A stretch of DNA of 64,000 bases, from NCBI GenBank assembly GCA_023381615.1, contig JAMCQL010000056.1, positions 35,932 to 99,931 on the forward strand, read 5' to 3'. Position numbers and translations under genes: made by a program. This DNA is from Bacteroidota bacterium (GTDB lineage Bacteria; Bacteroidota; Ignavibacteria; Kryptoniales; JAKASW01). The notes beneath the pieces were generated by a model. It was given only the letters and a program-made list of their open reading frames with translations. It made no database searches and was not told the DNA's origin. This document shows, piece by piece, positions 27,173 to 34,527 of this stretch (positions within the stretch are counted from its first letter, which is position 1; every line of letters starts with the position of its first letter).

Positions 27173-27780
27173 GAAAGAGCCAGAAGTCAGAACAGGGAAC
27201 GAATAAGACGACCTTTGGGAATGATGAGATGAAGAACGAGACCGTTGACGAAGGATGCGAACTGTGCGAATACGTCCGCAGATCTGAGTTCGACATACTT
27301 GCAGAAGTGCAATTCAACGTCGGAAATAATGACGATGCTTTCTTAGAAGCCGTGGGACTGGCTGCGATTTGCGACAAACATATAGTAATGTTCAACTGCA
27401 TCACTACGGCAAAGAACTCGGCAAGGCTGCTGCGGTTTCTAATCAAGAAAAGTCTGGAAGGAGACTTGCTGCGGGAATACCCGCAAGGTTGTCCTGTTTG
27501 TGAACAACTTGACACGATCGAACACGAAGAGGTTGAGAGAATTGCAAGCAAACCGCTCGATCATTCCGATGGAGATTTTGTATGCGTCGAACATCTAAAG
27601 AAGATTCTCGATATAACAACTCCAGAGAATCGAGAGAGAACGCTGGCAATGTATGCCGAAAGCCTGAAGGGACTTCTTAGCCAACTGCAGGTGTTGGAGA
27701 CACAAAGATATTACAGAACTGAACCCAAAGTCAGAACATCGCTTTGGAGAACAGTGGAAAAACTGACGGGAAAGAAGTAA
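27169..27780 (+). CDS. DUF6062-like Cys/His-rich protein B
   Basis: The product is 203 residues from ATG 27169, which overlaps the previous stop. ATG 27229 is an alternative that would drop a repeat-derived N-terminus (MRKSQKSEQGTNK). It has CELC...ICDKH, then CPVC...FVCVEH, the same two-site CxxC/CxxH layout as proteins A and C. Spacing between pairs differs, so it is a divergent paralogue. It belongs to the operon started by riboswitch 2. The function is unknown. Confidence 0.65.
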   Translation: MRKSQKSEQGTNKTTFGNDEMKNETVDEGCELCEYVRRSEFDILAEVQFNVGNNDDAFLEAVGLAAICDKHIVMFNCITTAKNSARLLRFLIKKSLEGDLLREYPQGCPVCEQLDTIEHEEVERIASKPLDHSDGDFVCVEHLKKILDITTPENRERTLAMYAESLKGLLSQLQVLETQRYYRTEPKVRTSLWRTVEKLTGKK

Positions 27781-27929
27781 AGAAGGAAACAGGAGAACGG
27801 AGACGAGAGAATGGAGTAATGAAAGGATGGACAAAATAGAAACAAGAAGTCAGAGGCAAGAAATAAGAAGCAAGAAGTTAGAAGCCGGAACGGCCGCGAC
27901 AGTTGGAAAATCAAAGACTGAGAAAATAG
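27781..27929. repeat. Purine-rich repeat (GGAGACAGGAG / CAAGAAGTCAGAGG family)
   Basis: A purine-rich stretch contains AACGGAGACGAGAGAATGG and CAAGAAGTCAGAGGC. The same two units in the same order occur at 41988-42090. No gene is present. It separates DUF6062-like proteins B and C within the operon. Confidence 0.6.
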
Positions 27930-28655
27930 ATGACTGATATCCTAATTGAAGACGACATGACCCGAGCAAAGCGGGGTATAACATGGATGAGGTTGGAAGA
28001 GGCACTGGGGGGAACAGGCTGCCCGATCTGCTCTCAGATCGAGAGAAGCGAGAAGCATTATTTGGGAAATTTGCTCTACGAATATGTTCTTGACGTCGGA
28101 GTTCGGAAGAAACTTCATCGTGAACATGGGTTCTGCACACGGCACGCCCAACTCGCGCTCGAGGCGGAAAAGGAATTGGATAGCGATGGACTTCATCTTG
28201 CTACAATGTTCGAGACGGTCATCGAGGAAAATCGCAGGCTTCTTGAAAGCCAATCCAAACAACTAGAAATCATGGCTAAGGAAACCAAGAAACGGAGGAA
28301 GAAAATCTCATTACACTCAATTGATGTCTCCAAGTGCTTCGTGTGTGATTTCGTAAAAGAGTCTGAGGGAATTGCAACCCATGGATTCCTTTATTTTGCA
28401 AACGACAAGGAATTAATCGACATTTATGAAAAGTCGGAGACGCTAGTTTGTTTTAGGCATCTTCAGATGTTGGTCAAGGAAAAAGTAAGCGCACAGATAA
28501 TAGATGCAACCCTCAAGAAGGTGAATAAAATTAATAGAGACTTGTCTAATTTCATAAGAAAACATGATTACCAAAGTTCGCACGATTACACCAAAGATGA
28601 GCTGCGTAGTTATCGCACAGCCGTCAATTACTTCGCCGGAGACTACAGGTGGTAA
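27930..28655 (+). CDS. DUF6062-like Cys/His-rich protein C
   Basis: The product is 241 residues. CPIC (about 31-34), LLYEYVLDVGVRKKL, HGFCTRH, a helical linker, CFVCDF, and LVCFRHLQ follow the same layout as protein A, with closely similar sentences (YENVNDVGVRKRF in A). It is thus a paralogue made by duplication. It ends 7 nt past the next start. Structural zinc binding is inferred from the cysteine/histidine pairs. Confidence 0.68.
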   Translation: MTDILIEDDMTRAKRGITWMRLEEALGGTGCPICSQIERSEKHYLGNLLYEYVLDVGVRKKLHREHGFCTRHAQLALEAEKELDSDGLHLATMFETVIEENRRLLESQSKQLEIMAKETKKRRKKISLHSIDVSKCFVCDFVKESEGIATHGFLYFANDKELIDIYEKSETLVCFRHLQMLVKEKVSAQIIDATLKKVNKINRDLSNFIRKHDYQSSHDYTKDELRSYRTAVNYFAGDYRW

Positions 28656-29101
28656 GCGATACGCGAAACCAGTCCACAGGATCCTTCGGACCTCGCCGCG
28701 TTGATGACGAGCTGCGTTTTTCAATCGATATCTTGAAGCGCATTTGTGCGACAAGAGGAGACATCAAGAGACTCGGAGAATTGATTGACATTGCATTCAC
28801 AGCCTTCATGGAGGACAGGCAAAAGGCCGCTGGACAGCTTCTGGAGCTTGTTGAGACTTTGGAACGTGTGATAAAAAGCGAACAAATGGAGGTGTTGTAT
28901 CCATTCGAAAACATCAAAGAGGCGACGCATGAATTCGGCGTCTCTTTTCTCGAAGGATATTTCGACTGGAGACAAGTTTCCGGAGATCCTTATGAAATAA
29001 TCGCCCTAATAGAAAAAATGCTTGATGAAATCGAAACTGCCAAAAGTTACGCGAAGAAGGCGCAGTCTGAACTAAGAGTCTTGTCCAAGAAAAGTGATTA
29101 A
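28649..29101 (+). CDS. Hypothetical helical protein
   Basis: The product is 150 residues from GTG 28649, overlapping the previous gene by 7 nt. It is predicted to be all helical, with no cysteine-based metal site. The N-terminal 15 residues (RNQSTGSFGPRR) are encoded by a GGATCCTTCGGAC palindrome, so the original start may have been different. No family is recognised. It belongs to the fluoride-riboswitch-2 operon. Confidence 0.6.
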   Translation: MVSDTRNQSTGSFGPRRVDDELRFSIDILKRICATRGDIKRLGELIDIAFTAFMEDRQKAAGQLLELVETLERVIKSEQMEVLYPFENIKEATHEFGVSFLEGYFDWRQVSGDPYEIIALIEKMLDEIETAKSYAKKAQSELRVLSKKSD

Positions 29102-29115
29102 ACAGGAGAGGAAAT

Positions 29116-29508
29116 TTGCCGCGCGAGCTAAAATTCTTTTGTCTTAATTGCTGGAGAGAAGTAGATCCTGAAGTCACGGTCTGTCCATGGTGTGGAAATG
29201 ATTTAACGGCGGCTGATGATATGAGCTATGACGAGAAACTCATCAAAGCTTTGAACCATTTTGAACCCGAGACCGCAATAAGAGCGGCGCAGATTTTGGC
29301 GATGAAGAAAGTGAGAGAAGGTGCGGATGCAATCGCCGATGCCTTTGTCAATCGCGCCGACCTTGATCCGATCATGGCACACGCATTCCTCAGGGCGATT
29401 GCCGAAATTAACGAGGAGAATGAAAGTGCCGTCGCTTCAAGACTCAAGAAAAAGGATAACTTCAGATCAAGAACCGCCAAAGTCATTGTGGATCTGGTAA
29501 CTCAGTAG
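29116..29508 (+). CDS. Zinc-ribbon plus HEAT-like repeat protein
   Basis: The product is 130 residues from TTG 29116, chosen for the AGGAGAGG site just upstream. The N-terminus has FFCLNCWREVDPEVTVCPWCG, a four-cysteine zinc ribbon. The rest has alanine-rich helical pairs of HEAT type. It probably binds another protein or nucleic acid; the function is unknown. It is the last clear gene of the operon after riboswitch 2. Confidence 0.65.
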   Translation: MPRELKFFCLNCWREVDPEVTVCPWCGNDLTAADDMSYDEKLIKALNHFEPETAIRAAQILAMKKVREGADAIADAFVNRADLDPIMAHAFLRAIAEINEENESAVASRLKKKDNFRSRTAKVIVDLVTQ

Positions 29509-29572
29509 AATCTGCCCCTTGTCTGTTAAGAACGCAGTTGATATTATGGCATGAGTATGCTATATAATCTTT

Positions 29573-29860
29573 GTGTTAAGGTTCGAATATGATCAGCCTA
29601 AGAGCAAGTCGAACAAACAAAAACATGGTATAGACTTTGAGGAAGCGCAGGAATTATGGAAGGGAACAATTGTACAGCTTTCCTCAAAGTTCCCGGACGA
29701 GCCCAGAAAACTTGTAATTGGCAGAATAAGGGAGAAATTTTGGACAGCTATAACGACGAAAAGAGAGAGTACAATTCGGATAATATGAGTCAGACGCGCG
29801 AGACACGAGGAGAAGAGGTTATATGAGGAGGTTACAAAAAACAAACAGCGAGAATCTTGA
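29573..29860 (+). pseudogene. brnT: BrnT-family toxin gene broken by an in-frame TGA
   Basis: The frame opens at GTG 29573 with FEYDQPKSKSNKQKHGIDFEEA, the BrnT start, and runs to RESTIRII before TGA at 29786-29788. The same frame then continues VRRARHEEKRLYEE to a second stop at 29858. Joined, this is 95 codons and overlaps brnA by 38 nt, as is normal for this pair. So one base change in a Ser codon (as in RIISVRRA of intact BrnT) has probably inactivated this RNase toxin. Confidence 0.8.
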
Positions 29861-30092
29861 AGAGCGATTCGACGCCGGAGAAAGCGTGTTGGATTATTTC
29901 GATGCAAGAGCAATTACCGTCCGAGTTAATGTAGAATTTCCCGCATGGATGGTCAGGGCGCTTGACAAAGAATCTTCCAGGCGTGGAGTTGCACGTCAAG
30001 CGTTGGTGAAAATGTGGATCGCGGACCATATCGACGCTCTAAAGTCCGCCCGCAGAACTGGAAAGCGTTCCCGCCGCAGAAACGACGTGTAG
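29823..30092 (+). CDS. brnA: BrnA-like antitoxin (CopG/ribbon-helix-helix type)
   Basis: The product is 89 residues with NLEERFDAGESVLDYFD and VNVEFPAWMVRALDKES..RGVARQALVKMWI, the BrnA pattern. BrnA neutralises BrnT and represses the operon through a ribbon-helix-helix fold. The partner toxin just upstream has a premature stop, so this antitoxin may be an orphan in practice. It lies between riboswitch 2 genes and riboswitch 3. Confidence 0.85.
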   Translation: MRRLQKTNSENLEERFDAGESVLDYFDARAITVRVNVEFPAWMVRALDKESSRRGVARQALVKMWIADHIDALKSARRTGKRSRRRNDV

Positions 30093-30212
30093 TGGAATGT
30101 GGGACAAAGTCGGGGCTCCTTCGGAGGAATTTGAGATTTAGCCTGCGATTTTCTCGACAAGCTTACTCTCATGCTGCCAACTTTGGAATAAGGGTGTCGT
30201 CGCTTAAATTGT

Positions 30213-30302
30213 GAAAGGCGATGGAGTTCGCCATCGAAATGTCTCTGAAGAGAGAATGATGACTCCTGTTGTGGATATTATTTCTGCGACAGGATTTTTT
30301 GT
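30213..30302 (+). promoter_or_regulatory. Fluoride riboswitch 3 (crcB motif) with terminator
   Basis: GGCGATGGAGTTCGCC at 30217-30232, a TCTCT/AGAGA hairpin, and GATGACTCCTG (30258-30268) form the aptamer. TCCTGT (30264-30269) pairs with ACAGGA (30289-30294) followed by six T, an intrinsic terminator. The next frame is the crcB/DUF190 fusion at 30322, the classic kind of gene for this riboswitch. Confidence 0.95.
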
Positions 30303-30321
30303 ATATAAAAAGTGAGAGGAA

Positions 30322-30738
30322 ATGTTTAGAAATTTCTTGGTCTTTATAGGCGGCGGAATCCGTGCCGTGTTCCGCTACCTGTTATCGGGTTGGGTCTACA
30401 AAATTATCGGAACCGATTTCCCGTACGGCACACTGGCAGTAAACGTTATCGGCTGTTTTGTAAAGGTGTTTGTAGAAAGGGCGAAGGAATTCGGGATGGC
30501 GGGCGCGACGGTTTTGCGGGGCGTCGAAAGCTACGGTGCAGGAAGCAGAATCCATACTGCAAAACTTTTAGAGCTGAGCGAGGACCTTCCGCTCGTCATT
30601 GAGATAGTCGATACGGAGGAAAAGGTGGATACGTTCCTCCCGGTTGTCGAGGAAATCTTCGAGAAGGCGGGTTGCGGAGGAATGGTGACAGAAGAAAAGG
30701 CGACTGTGATCCACTATACGCCCGGCAAAACGCCTTAG
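30322..30738 (+). CDS. CrcB N-terminal fragment fused to DUF190 domain (deletion fusion)
   Basis: The product is 138 residues. Residues 1-49 are the start of a CrcB/Fluc fluoride channel (FIGGGIRAVFRYLLSGW, FPYGTLAVNVIGCF). From about 52 it is a DUF190 protein (ERAKEFGMAGATVLRGVESYGAGSRIHTAKLLELSEDLP, IVDTEE). The remaining three channel helices, including the pore phenylalanine region, and the DUF190 start are missing. A deletion across adjacent crcB and DUF190 genes explains this. It cannot be a normal fluoride channel. A full DUF190 copy lies at 40900. Confidence 0.85.
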   Translation: MFRNFLVFIGGGIRAVFRYLLSGWVYKIIGTDFPYGTLAVNVIGCFVKVFVERAKEFGMAGATVLRGVESYGAGSRIHTAKLLELSEDLPLVIEIVDTEEKVDTFLPVVEEIFEKAGCGGMVTEEKATVIHYTPGKTP

Positions 30739-30804
30739 CACTTGAAGACGGCCAGCGATAGTGGTTGTTTTTTCAAGGCCGGCTCATTATATTGTGTTGT
30801 CATT

Positions 30805-30874
30805 ATGGAGATGACGCCCTCCTTTCCGAAGGTCCCTTCGGAAACACGCTATCGTTGATGGCGCCTACCCTTGG
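30805..30874 (+). promoter_or_regulatory. Candidate degenerate fluoride riboswitch 4
   Basis: GGAGATGACGCCCTCC at 30807-30822 mirrors the form GGCGATGANGCCCGCC of divergent crcB-motif aptamers. A CCGAAGG/CCTTCGG hairpin (30826-30841) and TTGATGGCGCCTAC (30855-30868) complete it. The pseudoknot GACGCC with GGCGCC has one A-C mismatch. No terminator is visible, so it may be decayed or act differently. It lies upstream of the complex-I-like operon (31170). Confidence 0.55.
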
Positions 30875-30942
30875 TTAACTCATTGTGGCCTCTGCGGAAA
30901 CTCCGAGGAACCGTACACCTGAATTAAAGGATCGTTAACTGT

Positions 30943-31130
30943 AATGAAGTTCCAAATTTCAATGACCAAGCTCCAAATGCCGCTTACGGCATCCCGACAT
31001 ACAAATATTTTTGACGGGACAAGCTCCATTGAACCAGAACACAAATCTCAAAATTCTTTTTTCAACTTTAACAGTTGGAACTTTGTTTTTGTTTGGAACT
31101 TGGAACTTGGTGTTTGGAGCTTAGCGAAAT
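30943..31130. repeat. AT-rich repeat with 51-bp block inverted at 35942-35992
   Basis: The block 30972-31022 (contains GCCGCTTACGGCATCCCGAC) is the exact reverse complement of 35942-35992. Around it are AAGTTCCAAATTTC and TTGGAACTTGGAACTTGG units that can fold back on each other. No gene is present in this part of the 430-bp gap before the first complex subunit. Confidence 0.75.
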
Positions 31131-31169
31131 TTGATTGCGATTGTGTCCCCTCAAGGAGCCTGTAAATAT

Positions 31170-32126
31170 ATGTTACTCCTACTCAGTTTACTTCAGCTCA
31201 CTTATATCCTGCTCCTAGCTCCATTGGCTGCCGGAATACTCGCAAAGATCGAGGAAGTACTTGAGTCGAAGAAAGGTCCTTCGATCTTCCAGCCCTATTA
31301 TGACATTTCGAAGCTTTTCCGTAAAGAAAGCATCGTGCCGTCAGCGGCATCGCCGTTCTTCAGAGTCGCGCCTTATATTACCTTCGCACTTTATCTTTTC
31401 CTGACACTTGTGCTTCCGATAATCACCGCTTTCCCTCTGACCTTTGGCCCTGTTGTTGATTTCATCGGAGGTGGATTGGTGTTCGGAGCGGCAGCGGCTA
31501 TAAAGAAACTTGCGGCGATAGACAGCAGAAGCAACTATTCCCATCTGGGCACATCAAGGTCGGCAAGCATCGGGGCTCTTTCCGAACCGATCATGCTGCT
31601 CATCTTCATAATGCTAGGCGTCCTGTCCCATACAAACAACCCATACGTGATCAACAACATTTTGCAAACTTCGCAAACTTGGTACCTTTCTTTGATACAC
31701 TGGTTTGTTTCGGCCGCCTTCTTCATGGTGTTGATCGTGGAAACCGGCAAACTTCCGATTGAATCGCACGGCTTCGGCGAGCTTGGCATGATTGGTCAAG
31801 CAATGGAGATGGAATATTCCGGAGCAGAACTTGCTCTTTACAAATGGGGCAGCTACATGAAGCATTTCCTGCTGATGAACGTATTCATGAACGTTTTCGT
31901 GTTCCCGTTTTTTGTGCCGATGCAGCTAAATGTCGCCGCAATTTTTTGGTATATGTTCATAAATTTCCTGAAGATATTTCTTCTTCTCATCGTGTTCGCG
32001 CTGCTTGAGGAGACCGTATCGAAGTACCGTCTCTTTAAGATATTTGACTTTGTGGCGGTGTCCTTTGTCTTTGCGTTCCTTGCGGCTTTGGTCTTCTACA
32101 CAACTTCTTCCATTGGAGGTATGTGA
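31170..32126 (+). CDS. Complex I/group 4 hydrogenase-like membrane subunit (NuoH/HyfC-type)
   Basis: The product is 318 residues, about eight transmembrane helices. ATG 31170 has AAGGAG upstream; an earlier TTG lies in repeat sequence. ESKKGPSIFQPYYDISKLFRKE and VETGKLPIES...EYSGAELALYKWGSYMKH are the family's conserved loops that link the membrane arm to the peripheral arm. It is the first gene of a six-subunit set (H, E/K, N, D, B, L types). No quinone- or redox-specific feature can be told. Confidence 0.9.
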   Translation: MLLLLSLLQLTYILLLAPLAAGILAKIEEVLESKKGPSIFQPYYDISKLFRKESIVPSAASPFFRVAPYITFALYLFLTLVLPIITAFPLTFGPVVDFIGGGLVFGAAAAIKKLAAIDSRSNYSHLGTSRSASIGALSEPIMLLIFIMLGVLSHTNNPYVINNILQTSQTWYLSLIHWFVSAAFFMVLIVETGKLPIESHGFGELGMIGQAMEMEYSGAELALYKWGSYMKHFLLMNVFMNVFVFPFFVPMQLNVAAIFWYMFINFLKIFLLLIVFALLEETVSKYRLFKIFDFVAVSFVFAFLAALVFYTTSSIGGM

Positions 32127-32128
32127 GA

Positions 32129-32773
32129 ATGCATTCTTTAGACAGTATTTACCTCTTGCTCGGATTTGTCGAAATAGCTCTCGTCATTTTCATACAGTGG
32201 CAGCTTTACACCATCAATATCATAAGGACGTTTTCAATCGGCTCTTTCCTGATGGCAGCCTTTTTTCTCGTGGCTGGGCTTGTTTCCAAAGAGGTTTACA
32301 TTCTTACTTTGGCTTTTCTTACAGCGGTTGCCAGAGGATGGTTCATTCCCCGGTTTCTTGTTAAGACTCTTAAGCGTGAAACGTGGCGCGAGAGGGAGGT
32401 GAAACCTGTTCTCGGCGTGGCTTCGTCAATAATCGGGTCGCTTCTTTTTGCGATATTAGGTTACCTGATCTATTCTCTTGCGCTCCAGCCATACATGTCG
32501 ACGAACTTGGCTGCGGTTCCAATTGCACTTATGCTTCAAGGCGCATTCTTAATCATTTCACGCAGCAACACAATCGCCCAGCTCATCGGCTACCTTGTGA
32601 TGGAAAATGCAATGTACATGTTCGGTTATATATTCCCTGAACTCCCGTTCATTGTTGAGGCAGGAATTGTTCTTGACGTGCTCGGCATAGTGATGATCTC
32701 TGGAATTATAATTCGTTTAAGAGAGGACTCGCTTCAAAACGGCGATTCTGAATTTAACGAGCTGAGAGGTTAA
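32129..32773 (+). CDS. Hydrogenase-4-like membrane subunit (HyfE-type)
   Basis: The product is 214 residues with about seven transmembrane helices. ATG 32129 lies 9 nt after GGAGG; the GTG at 32123 is too close. AQLIGYLVMENAMYMFGYIFPELPFIVEAGIVLDVL matches the NuoK-like part of HyfE, including a buried glutamate (MEN) of the ion path. It overlaps no gene and is 5 nt after the previous stop. Confidence 0.85.
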   Translation: MHSLDSIYLLLGFVEIALVIFIQWQLYTINIIRTFSIGSFLMAAFFLVAGLVSKEVYILTLAFLTAVARGWFIPRFLVKTLKRETWREREVKPVLGVASSIIGSLLFAILGYLIYSLALQPYMSTNLAAVPIALMLQGAFLIISRSNTIAQLIGYLVMENAMYMFGYIFPELPFIVEAGIVLDVLGIVMISGIIIRLREDSLQNGDSEFNELRG

Positions 32774-32775
32774 CG

Positions 32776-34146
32776 ATGGAGTGGATATACATTTTGCCGG
32801 TTTTGATTACCGGAGGTGCAAGCCTTCTTTGCATACTTCCTTTCCTGAAATTCGAGGAGGATATATCTGTGGCTGCCTCGATACTCGCGCTTGCCAGTTC
32901 TATCTATGTGGCGACCCTGCCTGACCATGTGAACGCATTTATGCACGTAGATGGTCTGTCGAAGATCTTCTTGATAATGATCAGTGCCATATATGTCGGT
33001 GTGGTAATTTTCTCGATTGATTACATAGCACATATAGAAAACAAGCTCTTCCAAATGAACTTCTATTTTTTCCTTCTGAATCTTTTTGTCCTGACGATGC
33101 TGTTTACGGTAATTGTAGATAATATTGGTCTAATGTGGGTCGGCGTTGAGGCGACGACTTTGGCGAGTGCACTGCTGATTGCTACAGAGAACGAAGAGGC
33201 GGCAATCGAGGCAACTTGGAGGTACATTATCATTGTCTCAGCCGGTCTTGTCGTTTCCCTTATCGCGACAATTTTTATTTACGCCGGCACGGGAACTCTG
33301 TCTCTATCGAAATTATTAGCTGCTCATCCGACTTCGCAGATAGTTGCAGTCGGGGCGATACTCGCGGTAGTCGGTTATGGCACCAAGGCAGGTATCTTTC
33401 CGATGCATACATGGCTGCCTGATGCTCACGGGCGGGCTCCCGCTCCGGTCAGTGCGATTTTCTCCGCGGTCCTCTTGCCTGTCGCGCTCTTTTCGATTGT
33501 GCGCATTATTGGCGCAGCTCCAATTCTAGGTGTGCAAGACTTTGCATTCTGGCTCGGATTTCTCAGCGTGGCCATCGCATCTCTGATGACATTTAGTCAG
33601 CGTCAGTATAAGCGTCTGTTTGCTTACTCTTCAATCGAAAACATGGGGATTGCCTTGATCGGCATCTCTGTCGGCGGGTACGGATTCGTCGGTGCAATCG
33701 TAATAATTGTAGCTCACGCTTTTGCTAAATCCGCAACTTTCCTCCTGTCGGGAAACGTACTCGCGGCCTATAAGACGCCGTTTATCTCTGAGGTGAAGGG
33801 AGCCTATAAGAAAATTCCATTGACCGCTTACTTGTTCTCCATCGGAGCCCTCGCTGTAACAGGCGCTCCGCCTTTTGGCAGCTTCCTTGGTGAGTTATTG
33901 ATATTGGCTCAAGTCCTGAAAAGTTTCGGAATTGTTTGGACTGTTGTTCTCTCCACCTTCATTGTGATTGCCTTTCTCGGCGTGAACTATCGTGTTGCCC
34001 GAATGGTTTTCTCCGAAGGATCCTCCGGATCCGAATCGGATGGAGACGCAGACCACGTGAAGAGCCCTGTCGCAGTTGCCGCGATAAACTTGGCATTGGC
34101 TTTGCTGACGACATTTGCATTACCTGTTATTTACAAGATGCTGTGA
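32776..34146 (+). CDS. Antiporter-like membrane subunit (NuoN/HyfF-type)
   Basis: The product is 456 residues with about 13-14 transmembrane helices. The ion-translocation residues are kept: E125 (MWVGVEATTLAS), K204 and H211 (YGTKAGIFPMHTWLPDAH), and the later AHAFAKSATFLLSG lysine. So the transport machinery looks intact. A GGATCC-type palindrome encodes SEGSSGSESDGD in a loop near the C-terminus (about 34012-34044). Confidence 0.92.
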   Translation: MEWIYILPVLITGGASLLCILPFLKFEEDISVAASILALASSIYVATLPDHVNAFMHVDGLSKIFLIMISAIYVGVVIFSIDYIAHIENKLFQMNFYFFLLNLFVLTMLFTVIVDNIGLMWVGVEATTLASALLIATENEEAAIEATWRYIIIVSAGLVVSLIATIFIYAGTGTLSLSKLLAAHPTSQIVAVGAILAVVGYGTKAGIFPMHTWLPDAHGRAPAPVSAIFSAVLLPVALFSIVRIIGAAPILGVQDFAFWLGFLSVAIASLMTFSQRQYKRLFAYSSIENMGIALIGISVGGYGFVGAIVIIVAHAFAKSATFLLSGNVLAAYKTPFISEVKGAYKKIPLTAYLFSIGALAVTGAPPFGSFLGELLILAQVLKSFGIVWTVVLSTFIVIAFLGVNYRVARMVFSEGSSGSESDGDADHVKSPVAVAAINLALALLTTFALPVIYKML

Positions 34147-34157
34147 AAAGGGCTAAG

Positions 34158-34496
34158 ATGAAATCACTGATAACGGAATTAATCCCAGCATTTCCCGCTC
34201 ACTATCCAGATCATATTAGAATCCGGGATGACGCTCGTAGAGTCTCGTCGGAGTCCGTGAACTCTCGAAGAGTCCGCCAGACTCTTCGGAGTCTGGCGAC
34301 CAACGGACTCTGCGAGAGTCTGGCGACCGGCGGAGTCTACGACCATTCGATAGAATCTCGCCAGCCGTCAACTCTCGCCTTCGGCGGGAGTACGTCGAAG
34401 TCTGACGACCGTCAGATTCTATTTAAAAAGAAAGGGACTTCGGAAGCCAGCGCTAAGCTCACCCCTTCTCTTGTAAGAGAAGGGGCCAAGGGCTGA
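34158..34496. repeat. REP-type repeat array in a degenerate reading frame
   Basis: ATG 34158 opens MKSLITELIPAFPAHYPDHI, which could be the lost beginning of the next gene. From about 34228 it dissolves into palindromes: GACTCTTCGGAGTC followed by TGGCGACC, then GACTCTGCGAGAGTC followed by TGGCGACC, then CGCCTTCGGCG and a perfect CCCCTTCTCTT/AAGAGAAGGGG hairpin (34462-34485). The frame ends at 34496 in a phase different from the NuoD-like gene. I read it as repeat insertion into a gene start. Confidence 0.55.
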
Positions 34497-34527
34497 GTTC
34501 GAAATTACTTGATAAAAATCTGAGACT

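Noticed and set aside
34228..34440. CRISPR-like array
   Set aside because: The repeats are palindromic, unequal in length and without regular spacers; this is a REP cluster.
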